Shown one piece after another: positions 1-7,025 of a stretch of 7,414 nucleotides of DNA (position 1 is its first letter; each line of letters opens with the position of its first letter). A program made the translations under genes and the position numbers. The stretch lies in the NCBI GenBank assembly GCA_035518875.1, contig DATIXD010000068.1:1-7414 (forward strand). Reading direction: 5' to 3'. This DNA is from DATIXD01 sp035518875 (lineage in GTDB: Bacteria > Pseudomonadota > Gammaproteobacteria > Methylococcales > Methylococcaceae). Under the pieces are notes generated by a model. It had not been told where the DNA came from. It worked only from the letters and a program-made list of their open reading frames with translations, and ran no database searches.

Positions 1-818
1 TCGAGCGGGTAGACACCGAGGCCCTGTCATCCGGCAAGACGTTCCAGGACTGTCCCGAATGCCCTGAGATGGTGGTGATTCCAACGGGGAAATTCCTGAT
101 GGGATCGCCGCCCGACGAACTAGGCCGGAGCGACGACGAAGGGCCGCAGCATGAAGTCGCGATCATTAACGTCTTTGCCTTGGGGCGGTACGAGGTGACG
201 CGAGAGGAATATGCCCGATTCGTGTCGTCGACGCATCATGCAGTCGATACCTGCACGGATCGCAAGCGCGCCGACTTTCGCGATCCGGGCTTCCAGCAAA
301 CCGGTCAGCATCCGGTAGTGTGCGTCAGCCTGGACGATGCCCAGGCCTATGCCCGCTGGCTCAGCACAAAGACCGGCAAGCGTTACCGGTTGCCCACCGA
401 GGCGGAATGGGAATACGCTGCGCGAGCGGGGACCGAGACTGCGCGCTACTGGGGTGATGAAGAATCCGCTGCTTGCCTCTATGCCAATGTAGCCGATCAG
501 GCCCAAAAGCGAGCGGGCTGGAAGGGTCAGTTCTTTTCCTGTTTCGACGGTTATAAGTACACCGCCCCGGTGGGAACTTTCCGGCCCAACCGTTTCGGGC
601 TTTACGACATGCTCGGAAATGTTTGGGAATGGACCTGTTCGGACTACGCGGAGCGTTACGATGGCACCGAATCATCCTGCGGGTCGGGGCCGCGCCGGGT
701 GAATCGGGGCGGTTCCTGGACCTTCCTACCGGACTACGTACGTTCGGCGACTCGGAACAAGGACTTCACCACTTCAAGATACAGCAACCTGGGATTTCGT
801 CTCGCCCGGGATATTTAG
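1..818 (+). CDS. SUMF1/formylglycine-generating-enzyme-like domain protein, 5' end outside the window
   Basis: The reading frame is open from base 3 to the TAG at 816-818, so the gene begins left of the window. The ATG at 69 is probably internal: the 22 preceding in-frame residues include a CPEC motif leading directly into the conserved domain start MVVIPTGKFLMGS. Counting from that Met, visible family motifs are GRYEVTREEYARF (39-51), RLPTEAEWEYAARAG (107-121), NRFGLYDMLGNVWEWT (174-189), RGGSW (213-217) and the terminal NLGFRLARD (240-248). True formylglycine-generating enzymes oxidise a sulfatase Cys or Ser using two active-site cysteines shortly after GGS. Here those positions appear to be Phe219 and Val224, so sulfatase-activating chemistry is unlikely. 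Such domains often form the C-terminus of larger proteins, including caspase-like or kinase fusions, which could be the missing part. Family assignment is firm; the role is unknown. Confidence 0.9.
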   Translation, partial: ERVDTEALSSGKTFQDCPECPEMVVIPTGKFLMGSPPDELGRSDDEGPQHEVAIINVFALGRYEVTREEYARFVSSTHHAVDTCTDRKRADFRDPGFQQTGQHPVVCVSLDDAQAYARWLSTKTGKRYRLPTEAEWEYAARAGTETARYWGDEESAACLYANVADQAQKRAGWKGQFFSCFDGYKYTAPVGTFRPNRFGLYDMLGNVWEWTCSDYAERYDGTESSCGSGPRRVNRGGSWTFLPDYVRSATRNKDFTTSRYSNLGFRLARDI

Positions 819-1079
819 CTATGCAGTTGGCGGCGAGGGTACTTTCAAGTTGTCGAAAGGGTAAGCAAGGGCGCTTATCGACGGACGATATTCGGCGTCA
901 ATTGGCGGAATAAGTGCCTTCAGGCAACACTATGGGCGCACGTTGCCTCCTTCCAAGTTTCAAACGCCTGACCCGAGCAACGCGATAGTCGGCAGCCGTC
1001 GTGTGACGATGGCGAATTCGAAACAGGTTGCGGAGGTGCGCGTGAGCCGACAAAAACCTTTGCGCTTGCTTCGGTGACT
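819..1079. other. Intergenic stretch left of the insertion sequence, no convincing gene
   Basis: I see no open frame with coding character on either strand. The three frames entering the IS from this side do not resemble the coiled-coil ATPase that resumes on the other side. The only clear structure is the hairpin listed at 922-948. Confidence 0.5.
922..948 (+). terminator. Perfect 7-bp hairpin downstream of the SUMF1-domain gene, possible terminator
   Basis: AGGCAAC (922-928) and GTTGCCT (942-948) are perfect inverted repeats around a 13-nt loop, about 100 bp after the SUMF1-domain stop codon. No U-tract follows (CCTTCCAAG), so intrinsic termination would be weak. It could also be a chance palindrome. 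Confidence 0.25.
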
Positions 1080-1080
1080 G

Positions 1081-1098
1081 GCCTTGTTGCACGAATCA
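1081..1098 (+). repeat. Left terminal inverted repeat of the IS
   Basis: GCCTTGTTGCACGAATCA matches the inverted copy at 2173-2190 with one mismatch, C1083 against T. It lies beyond the 3' end of the minus-strand transposase gene. Confidence 0.88.
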
Positions 1099-1132
1099 GT
1101 CAGGAGGCGCAGTTATCGCCCTCCCGCTGGCT

Positions 1133-2111
1133 TTACCCGGCTCTACTAGTAGAAACCGGCATACCCAACTGAGTGATGCGGTTGAGTGCCGCACAACCGA
1201 GTTTGGCTTCGGTCTGTTGATTGGACGGATTGCGGGCGTGAAGACACCGGCCGATGATCGTCTTGTAGCGATAGAACCCGTTTTCAACCAGGCTGCGACG
1301 GTTGTATCCGCTCGCACGTTGCCACTCCATACGGCCTCGGTCGGCGATCACCTGGAGATGACGATCCCTGGGTGTCGGCTGGGTTGCGGCATGCTCGCTG
1401 AGCACGGCGGTTGAACGGGGCGGAATGATCACATCGACAACATCCGGCTGATGATTGGCCATCGCCTTAATAAAGGCTATCGCCATCGTAGGCACCGTCC
1501 GCCGTGAACGAAGCGATTTTGCCTTCGGTTTGTGCGAGCGAATCAGGAACCACGGTCAGATCGCCGACCTCATTGGTAGTCAATTCGATAGCCATCTGGC
1601 GGGTTTCAGCATCCAGGGCAATATGCAGCTTACGCCAGCGGCGCCGCGATTTTGCGCCATGCTTTTGTTGCAGCCATTCCCCTTCGCCATAGATCTTCAG
1701 GCCTGAACTGTCGACCAGGATGTGCAGCGGCGGGTTGGCCGCGCGCTTTACTTGGAGTGATACCTTCAGGCGTTGACCCCGGCGACTCAGGGTCGAATGA
1801 TTCGGGATGGGAAGCTCATCCAGCTTGAGAATCTCCGTCAACGACCGCAGCAAGCCCGTTGTTTGCCGTCAGGGTTGTTTGAACACCAGCCGGAGCGTCA
1901 GCGAGGTCTCGATGGCCAAGTCGGAATAAACCGGTTGACCGCCACGGTTGCCGGTCTTTACCGCCAGCCATCCGGCTTGCGCTTCTTCAGTGAACCAGAT
2001 CGTCAGACTGCCACGCTGTTGCAGGGCGGCGTTATTGTCGGACCAATTCCTGACCCGGTATTTGGGCTTCGAGAATTTATGACGGCGAGCATGGTCGTGC
2101 TTGTATGGCAT
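1133..2111 (-). pseudogene. IS5-family (IS903-like) DDE transposase, broken by an internal stop and a frameshift
   Basis: Three collinear minus-strand pieces rebuild one transposase. The N-terminal piece (ATG at 2111) contains NNAALQQRGSLTIWF and the SDLAIETSLTLRLVF helix. It stops at a TGA (1869-1871) where relatives have Leu in the QPLRQT motif, and the same frame then continues. The middle piece carries the first DDE Asp in ILVDSSGLK (codon 1710-1712) and the second in TADGAYD (1497-1499). An apparently inserted T near 1468-1471 then shifts the frame. The last piece resumes with KAMANHQPDVVD and VIIPPRSTAVLSE, and contains the catalytic Glu (1283-1285) in the family Y-(2)-R-(3)-E-(6)-K motif, seen as YNRRSLVENGFYRYK. 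It ends at a TAA at 1133-1135. All catalytic residues persist, so decay is recent, but no full-length enzyme can be made without readthrough plus frameshifting. Confidence 0.9.
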
Positions 2112-2172
2112 GGGCTTTCAGCATCTGCTGGGACCGCCATCATACATTAGCCCCACTGAAGACAGGCCCGCG

Positions 2173-2190
2173 TGATTCGTGCAACAAAGC
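2173..2190 (-). repeat. Right terminal inverted repeat of the IS
   Basis: TGATTCGTGCAACAAAGC is the inverted partner of 1081-1098 (17/18). It lies upstream of the transposase start. The truncated ATPase reading frame begins directly beyond it. Confidence 0.88.
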
Positions 2191-2191
2191 T

Positions 2192-2901
2192 CCGCTGGAT
2201 TTTTTGCTCGCCGAGGCGGTCGGACGTGCGGTCGAGGGTGTCGAGGCGCGACTGGCGGAAGTCCAGCAACAACTCCTCGATATGGAGCCTCAGCTGTCTG
2301 TTGCACAACAGGCGGTGGCCGATGCGCGGCGGGAATTCTTGGCGATCGACGGCACTGCCAAGGCCGCCGAGTTACGCGAGGAGGCCGAATCCCTGCTGGC
2401 GCGGATGCGGCACGATGTCGAAAGTTATGCGCGTCTTCGACTGGCCGGTCTTTGTTGGAATGCGGCATTCGGAGTTATCAGAAACAGGCACAAGGCCCAT
2501 TACTCACTCGGGCCAGCCATTATTTCGGGCTGATGACCGGAGGCCGGTACCCAAGACTGCGTGTTGATTTCGAAGAGGATGCGCAAGTCATCATGGCCGA
2601 AAGCATAGGCGGCTCAGATCTACACGTTTCGGACATGCGTGAGGGCACAGCCGATCAGCTCTTCCTCGCTCTTCGATTAGGCGCCGTCGAGATGCATCGC
2701 GCCAACGGCCATCCGATTCCGATTATTCTGGACGACGTTTTGCTGGCACTCGACGACGAACGAGCCGGCTTTGCGATCCGCGCGCTGGCGGACCTGGCTG
2801 AACGCACTCAGCTGTTGGTATTTACGCATCACCGCCATATTGTCGAAATCGCCGGTTCCTCCCTACCGTCGCGTTCATTCGGAGTTAACGAACTCCAATA
2901 A
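2192..2901 (+). pseudogene. C-terminal remnant of a YhaN-like (SMC/SbcC-type) ATPase, truncated at the IS and frameshifted
   Basis: From the IS end the frame reads PLDFLLAEAVGRAVEGVEAR, followed by heptad-like coiled coil rich in Ala, Glu and Arg to about 2449 (YARLRLAG). Sequence similarity then continues in another frame from about 2452 (LLECGIRSYQKQAQGPLL), implying a lost base or equivalent indel near 2440-2452. The tail is a clear ABC/SMC-type head: a signature-like segment EGTADQLFLALRL, Walker B PIPIILDDVLLALDDE with its D-loop, and an H-loop-like LLVFTHHRHIVEIA. The gene ends at TAA 2899-2901. Intact YhaN-type proteins are very large ATPases, often encoded with a YhaO/SbcD-like nuclease, with the Walker A in the N-terminal half. 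That half is absent, so the remnant cannot form an ATPase site by itself. Sequencing error is the alternative explanation for the frameshift, but not for the missing 5' end. Confidence 0.85.
2881..2896 (+). terminator. Small hairpin at the end of the ATPase remnant, possible terminator
   Basis: GGAGTT and AACTCC form a perfect 6-bp stem with a 4-nt loop, overlapping the last codons of the remnant. It is followed by a moderately T-rich run (CTTTAGTTTT, 2903-2912). The stem is short and the T-run is displaced, so support is weak. Confidence 0.3.
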
Positions 2902-3150
2902 TCTTTAGTTTTCCGCATCGGAGAGGCGACCTCGAGGATAGGAGTTCGCTGGCGGTAAGCGGTGGTCGAACCAAGCGTCCATTGCTCTGTCATGTCTAAA
3001 CGAGGTAAAAAAAACTGACGAACAGCCGTGCCTTCGTGGTGGTCATCGTCACAGACACCCATAAATCAGTCTCGAATCCGCTCGGGATAGCGTTCATGCT
3101 GTCATCCTCACCTTGACGACATTCCGACCCGAGCGCATCATTCGGCCGGA
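2902..3150. other. Intergenic region upstream of the orphan lipoprotein gene
   Basis: No convincing gene is seen on either strand. An A8 run occurs at 3007-3014 after a short ATG frame starting at 2992 that stops at once. A possible promoter lies at the right end and is listed separately. Confidence 0.5.
3113..3141 (+). promoter_or_regulatory. Possible sigma-70 promoter for the orphan lipoprotein gene
   Basis: TTGACG (3113-3118) matches the -35 consensus at 5 of 6 positions. After a 17-bp spacer, CATCAT (3136-3141) matches the -10 consensus at 4 of 6. Transcription would start near 3148, too close to the ATG at 3151 for a normal leader but leaving about 45 nt before the ATG at 3193. This is inference from consensus only. 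Confidence 0.3.
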
Positions 3151-3192
3151 ATGGGCGATCAACCCGCCGGACCTCCTACCCTTGGGACTATC

Positions 3193-5364
3193 ATGGACTC
3201 GTTACCTATCATCCGGTGGATCTTTTTTAGTGTCGTTGCCTTAAGAAAAGGGCGATCATTCGTTGGATTCTTTTCGTCGCTTCTTCTTAGTCCGATCCTT
3301 GGCATCGTTGCAACTCTTATAGTTGTGCCGAACGGCGCTGAGGTTGATGGAAACTGGTTTACGCGGGGAAGAATTAAGAAGTGGGGGGTGGTCGCGATCG
3401 CTCTGGTCGCAGCAGCGGGGTGCAGCCGCCAGGAACTCCGGGGCTCCACGCCCGGGCGACCTTCCACGGTCGTCGAAGCGTTACCGGCTGGGGTGGCTAC
3501 CGGTGACGCCCAAGCTCCGGGGCAATCCGGCGGCATCTGGAAGGTGAGTGGCTCTGACGTGACGGGTTCCTACACCGGCCGGGTCGAGCTGAGAGCGGTT
3601 GGCCAGGCCTTTCGGTTCACCCGCGTCATCGATTATACGAACGTCAAAGTGGAGGGTGGCCGCTCGTTCTCGTGGGTCTGGGAGGGGACGGCGCGGACGG
3701 GGGCGGCCGGCGACTTCAACATCTCGGTGAAGCTTCAGCGGGCGGATTTCGTCAAGAGCCGTGGGTCGTTCGTCCGAGCGGCAGCCGATAGCCAGCCCCT
3801 TGAGGTGGTCGGCCATTTCGTTGTCTCGGGCACGACCTTGGTGGGGAGCTTCACCGCACCGGGGATTCAGGCCCAGGAGACTTGGTTCGATGTCATTCCC
3901 CTCTTACAGAAACCCATCTTCGCGAAGGATATCGTCGAGCTGCCCCTGGATGCACCGCTCGATGATCCCATTAAGGCGGGGCTCTTCCAGCAATTCGCAA
4001 GCTACCACGCGTTGCCAGAGATACGGCCGTACACGAACAATCCCGCCTTCAAGAAGGCGGTGCATAGCATCATTGTGGACAAAACAGACTTCGACTTCTA
4101 CCAAGCGAATCCGAATGCCCTGCGGGTCGTCGATAAGGTGCTCGACCCCATCAGCCGGCAGGAGACGCTCGCCCGGGCGAACGCCTACCGCTGGACTCTG
4201 GCCCGCAAGGCCGCTTTCTACGACGACGATGTCGCGATCTACTTTATCGACCCCACCACCGGGATGCTTGGCCTGGAGCGCGTCGGCACCCAGCTCGTCC
4301 CCAGCCACGACTCGGCGCTGTGGACTGGAACCTATGTTGCGAGCCAGGCCTATCGCCACAAGCTCAAGGGATCTACCGATGCGCTGAACAACGTCATCAA
4401 GAGCGTCCAAGGACTGCTCACACTCGTCGAAATCACAGGAAACCCCAAAACCTTCGCGCGCACGCTGCGCCCGGCGACGGGCAACCCGACCGGCACCTGG
4501 CACGCGGGCACCGGGGCGTTCGCAAACCTCGAGTGGGAGGAAGGGGGTAACAATGACATGTTCAAGGGGGTGATCTACGGCATCCTCTCGGCCTATAACG
4601 TGCTCTGCGATCGAGTGAGCGGCCACCAGAATCTCTGTGACCGAATTCGCAAGGACGCGCGCCACATCGCCAACGACCTCGACATCGCGCGGCCTTCTGG
4701 CCAGAACCGACTCGCCGCCCAATGGCTGGCGGCCTACGTCACCGGCAAGATCGGCTTCTTCATCAGGGCCACCGCAGAGTGGGCAATTCAGGCGCCGGTG
4801 CTCGCCCAAGGAAACGTGACGACGGTGTATTCGAACGGTATCGCAGACTGGAGCGGCACTCACCTGAGTTTCGTCGAATACGTCGTCTTCAACACGTTGG
4901 GCCAGAGGTACCCGCTCCCCGGCGTGCGGGCTAAATCCGCCGTTGCGAGCGGCGTCGACGCCATCTACGCACACTTCACCAAGGTCCGCATGGGACTGTG
5001 GAGTGTAGCGTTCGCCTCGCTTGGGGCCGCTCCGCGCCCTGCCGCGGCCGACGATGCCCGCTGGCGACTACGTGAGTTCCCGACTCCCAAGCCTCAGTTC
5101 GATGTAGACCATCGCATCAATCCTGCATTCGTGATGTCGCCATACCCGTCACAGCCGTGGAAGAATGACTGGACCCGCAACGACCGGACTCAGTCGCTGC
5201 GCGGCTACCCGCTCTTCGAGGGGATGGCCTGCAGGGTCTACGCGTGGTCGGCTAACACGTTCGAGTATAGGGTCAACTCCACCGGAACGAGCTTCCCCGG
5301 GGCCGACTATCTCCACGCCTATTGGCTCGGGCGCCAGCTCGGGGTCTTCGCGGCGAACGAGTAA
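3193..5364 (+). CDS. Orphan predicted lipoprotein with a hybrid membrane-protein N-terminus
   Basis: The frame is open from an ATG at 3151 (737 residues). I prefer the ATG at 3193 because it starts directly at the membrane segment and fits the possible promoter; neither start has a strong ribosome binding site. Numbering from 3151, residues 15-61 (KGRSFVGFFSSLLLSPILG) resemble the N-terminus of small membrane proteins that usually continue into a zinc ribbon. Residues 76-91 (KKWGVVAIALVAAAGC) look like a lipoprotein signal ending at Cys91, though with an imperfect lipobox. The true mature protein may therefore begin near 3373 (ATT) or 3388 (GTG). A Thr/Ser/Pro/Gly-rich linker (92-126) leads to a beta-rich domain (about 128-245), then a mostly helical domain with many Trp and Tyr, including SQAYRHKLKG, LLTLVEITGN and WLAAYVTGKIGFF. 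That could suit an alpha/alpha-toroid, but I recognise no catalytic motif. Probable location is the cell envelope. Function is unknown. Confidence 0.75.
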   Translation: MDSLPIIRWIFFSVVALRKGRSFVGFFSSLLLSPILGIVATLIVVPNGAEVDGNWFTRGRIKKWGVVAIALVAAAGCSRQELRGSTPGRPSTVVEALPAGVATGDAQAPGQSGGIWKVSGSDVTGSYTGRVELRAVGQAFRFTRVIDYTNVKVEGGRSFSWVWEGTARTGAAGDFNISVKLQRADFVKSRGSFVRAAADSQPLEVVGHFVVSGTTLVGSFTAPGIQAQETWFDVIPLLQKPIFAKDIVELPLDAPLDDPIKAGLFQQFASYHALPEIRPYTNNPAFKKAVHSIIVDKTDFDFYQANPNALRVVDKVLDPISRQETLARANAYRWTLARKAAFYDDDVAIYFIDPTTGMLGLERVGTQLVPSHDSALWTGTYVASQAYRHKLKGSTDALNNVIKSVQGLLTLVEITGNPKTFARTLRPATGNPTGTWHAGTGAFANLEWEEGGNNDMFKGVIYGILSAYNVLCDRVSGHQNLCDRIRKDARHIANDLDIARPSGQNRLAAQWLAAYVTGKIGFFIRATAEWAIQAPVLAQGNVTTVYSNGIADWSGTHLSFVEYVVFNTLGQRYPLPGVRAKSAVASGVDAIYAHFTKVRMGLWSVAFASLGAAPRPAAADDARWRLREFPTPKPQFDVDHRINPAFVMSPYPSQPWKNDWTRNDRTQSLRGYPLFEGMACRVYAWSANTFEYRVNSTGTSFPGADYLHAYWLGRQLGVFAANE

Positions 5365-5585
5365 CCCAAGAAATCGAACGCCGCCTTTGGATGGCTCGGC
5401 CCCGGCATCGCTAACCGCCTGTCCCCACCGGGCGGCCAGGACCTCACATCCTTACAACTCCTCGCCTTGGCCGTAGCTACCGCTTGCTGCGAAAGATAGA
5501 GTGAGAAGCCAAGTCCTTATAGACAGGGGTTTTTGTCGTTTTCAGAGGTGCGGGTAAACACGTGGTTCATGAGCCCTTACCTGCT

Positions 5586-6209
5586 TTACCGGGGTACGAA
5601 CAGATACACGCGCCGCATCAAACGTCCGAAATTCAGGGCATCGAACCACATGGCATCGAATCGCTCGGCGTTGAAGACGGTCCGTCCGTCGGGACAGCCA
5701 TCGACCCGGTCATAAGGGTCGGCCAGGATCAGATCGTCATCGTCGGTTTTGGACGTACCCTTATCATCGTAGCCGATCACCGCGACCCAATGCCCGCCCC
5801 AGTCCGTCCATAAGACGAGCGTGGGCCGACCTTGCTGGAGATTTCTTTTCAACAAGTCGAGACTGCCCTGCTCGCCCCATGCGACCTTCAGACCCTGGGC
5901 CTGCAACCAGCTGACCATGGCTTTCGGCGCAGTGCCGGATTTTGGATCGGTGCGCATGGCCCGTGCGCCCTCAAGTTCGCTAGCCTTGATTCCGTAGAAT
6001 TGGAGAAAAGCGCTTGCAGCAGCAGCGCCGCAGGTGTAATCAAGGGACTGTTGCACATCCGGGTAGCCGCTGATCATGACTCTGGGTGCACCCTGCCCCA
6101 CCAGCGCACACGCCGAAATTGCCATCATGCAGATGACTAACGCTAAAGTCTGCGTCCATTTGATTCCTCTCCCGCTCTGCTTGAATTGGGCATGCATGGG
6201 GCCAGTCAT
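5586..6209 (-). CDS. C39-like cysteine peptidase family lipoprotein
   Basis: The product is 207 residues from the ATG at 6209, which is preceded by GAGAG six bases upstream. The frame is open further back to 6398, but that part overlaps the divergent hydrolase gene and lacks coding sense. A signal peptide with hydrophobic core TLALVICMMA and lipobox ISAC predicts lipidation at Cys34 and anchoring to an envelope membrane. The peptidase C39-like fold is shown by QQSLDYTCGAAAASAFL (candidate oxyanion Gln54 and nucleophile Cys60), GGHWVAVIGYDD (His140) and LILADPYD (Asp164), giving a complete Cys-His-Asp triad. Stand-alone C39-like proteins may be proteases or transglutaminase-like enzymes. There is no ABC transporter domain and no bacteriocin precursor nearby, so a double-glycine leader-processing role is not supported. 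The gene is convergent with the orphan lipoprotein gene and divergent from the isochorismatase-family gene. Confidence 0.88.
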   Translation of the reverse strand: MTGPMHAQFKQSGRGIKWTQTLALVICMMAISACALVGQGAPRVMISGYPDVQQSLDYTCGAAAASAFLQFYGIKASELEGARAMRTDPKSGTAPKAMVSWLQAQGLKVAWGEQGSLDLLKRNLQQGRPTLVLWTDWGGHWVAVIGYDDKGTSKTDDDDLILADPYDRVDGCPDGRTVFNAERFDAMWFDALNFGRLMRRVYLFVPR

Positions 6210-6314
6210 CGAGTTCTCTCGTCCACTCTCTAGGATTGGGCGTAGCCTTCTCTGCCAGACCCGATTTGGGTCGACAATACCTGGAATCGCTGAACCGGAA
6301 TTGGAGGCACGTCG
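6210..6314. promoter_or_regulatory. Divergent intergenic region between the C39-like and isochorismatase-family genes
   Basis: This 105-bp spacer must hold the promoters of both divergent genes or their leaders. It contains a perfect 5-bp inverted repeat, GACCC (6258-6262) and GGGTC (6268-6272), around GATTT. This could be an operator half-site pair or a small hairpin. No strong -35/-10 pair was recognised by eye in either direction. Confidence 0.35.
6303..6307 (+). promoter_or_regulatory. Shine-Dalgarno site of the isochorismatase-family gene
   Basis: GGAGG with a 7-nt spacer to the ATG at 6315 fixes the start of the hydrolase gene. Confidence 0.75.
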
Positions 6315-6989
6315 ATGTTCAATCATTTCACCTTCCCAGCATCGAAAACGGTTCTGGTGATTCTTGATATGCAGCGTTACTTCACGGAGCCAACTCATGC
6401 CTTCGCTCGACTCGCCGCATCACTCGTCGAAGGCGGCACAGATCAGTACTTCAACCGCCTCGATCAGATCGTGATTCCCAATATCCAGTCGTTGTTGTCG
6501 GCGTTTCGCCAGAACGCCTGGCCGGTTCTCTATACCCAGTTCGGTTCCTACCTACCCGATGGCGCCGACATGCCATCCTGGGCGCGCCGCCTCAATGACC
6601 ACAGCCGCGCGACATTTGGCGACCCCATGTTCCCGTCGTTCGAGGAGGCCAGCGCTGAGATCGATGATCGCGTCAAACCGCGACAGGGCGAACCCATACT
6701 CCGCAAGACGACTTCAGGCGCCTTCGCGTCATCCTCGCTGGAGCAGAACCTCCGGGCGCGCGGGATCACCCATGTGGTCGTAACCGGTGTGGTGACGGCA
6801 TTCTGCGTCTCCCAGACGGCGCGCGAGTTGGCCGACCGGGACTTCGACGTGGCCATCGTCGGCGATGCCTGCGCCTCATTCACGGAAGCAGGCCACGCCA
6901 TGGCCCTGGCGACTTTTGCCGGGACATACGGCTGGGTGCTTTCGACCGAACAGATCATCGAGGCTTTCATGGCGAGAAAAGTCACCTGA
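6315..6989 (+). CDS. Isochorismatase-family cysteine hydrolase
   Basis: The product is 224 residues with a good ribosome binding site. The isochorismatase-like hydrolase fold is shown by TVLVILDMQRYF (catalytic Asp18), ILRKTTSGAF (Lys131) and TGVVTAFCVSQTARELADRD (nucleophile Cys164, with the family GVxTxxC motif containing the cis-peptide). IVGDACASF follows, as in most members. Members hydrolyse C-N or vinyl-ether bonds in small molecules, including nicotinamide, ureidoacrylate/N-carbamoyl compounds and isochorismate, and the sequence alone does not choose among them. There is no aryl-carrier domain or siderophore gene beside it, so an EntB-type isochorismatase role is unlikely. No signal peptide is visible, so the enzyme should be cytoplasmic. 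Confidence 0.93.
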   Translation: MFNHFTFPASKTVLVILDMQRYFTEPTHAFARLAASLVEGGTDQYFNRLDQIVIPNIQSLLSAFRQNAWPVLYTQFGSYLPDGADMPSWARRLNDHSRATFGDPMFPSFEEASAEIDDRVKPRQGEPILRKTTSGAFASSSLEQNLRARGITHVVVTGVVTAFCVSQTARELADRDFDVAIVGDACASFTEAGHAMALATFAGTYGWVLSTEQIIEAFMARKVT

Positions 6990-6999
6990 TGAGACCACC

Positions 7000-7025
7000 G
7001 GTTCGGCGCGCCCGAGGACCGAACC
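7000..7025 (+). terminator. Perfect 7-bp hairpin just after the isochorismatase-family gene
   Basis: GGTTCGG (7000-7006) and CCGAACC (7019-7025) pair perfectly around a 12-nt loop, starting 11 bp past the stop codon. The position suits a terminator or mRNA 3' stabiliser. No T-tract follows, so intrinsic termination is doubtful. Confidence 0.4.

Larger units (their letters stand above)
1080..2191 (-). mobile_element. Decayed IS5-family insertion sequence, IS903-like group
   Basis: The element is bounded by near-identical inverted ends: GCCTTGTTGCACGAATCA at 1081-1098 and the reverse complement of 2173-2190, GCTTTGTTGCACGAATCA, matching at 17 of 18 positions. These resemble the known IS903 end GGCTTTGTTG. 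The outermost base (G1080) is not matched at 2191. The length of about 1.11 kb and a single minus-strand DDE transposase fit the group. The transposase is broken, so the copy cannot move by itself, although its ends look usable in trans. IS903-group elements usually duplicate 9 bp of target. Here the flanks (TCGGTGACT against CCGCTGGAT) agree at only 5 of 9 positions, so no convincing duplication is present. Confidence 0.88.

Noticed and set aside
690..818. Diversity-generating retroelement variable region at the end of the SUMF1 domain
   Set aside because: Such C-termini are common DGR targets, but I see no second copy of the segment as a template repeat and no reverse transcriptase in the window.
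821..913. Small 30-residue plus-strand frame after the SUMF1-domain gene
   Set aside because: It has no ribosome binding site and no recognisable protein character.
2992..3063. MSKRGKK frame with an A8 run suggesting a programmed-frameshift transposase start
   Set aside because: Neither the normal nor the shifted frame continues as a transposase; both stop within about 25 codons.
3904..4974. Long 356-residue minus-strand open frame inside the lipoprotein gene
   Set aside because: It is antisense to the GC3-rich coding frame, which suppresses stop codons there, and its translation shows no family motif or credible start site.
5415..5435. GC-rich hairpin CCGCCT/GGGCGG in the convergent intergenic region as a terminator
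   Set aside because: The stem is six pairs including a wobble, and there is no T-tract on either strand.
6210..6398. N-terminal extension of the C39-like gene back to an ATG at 6398
   Set aside because: It would overlap the start of the isochorismatase-family gene on the other strand and place 63 non-signal residues before a good lipoprotein signal peptide.
6315..6989. Siderophore-type isochorismatase (EntB-like) role for the hydrolase
   Set aside because: It lacks an aryl-carrier domain and there are no chorismate or siderophore biosynthesis genes in the window.
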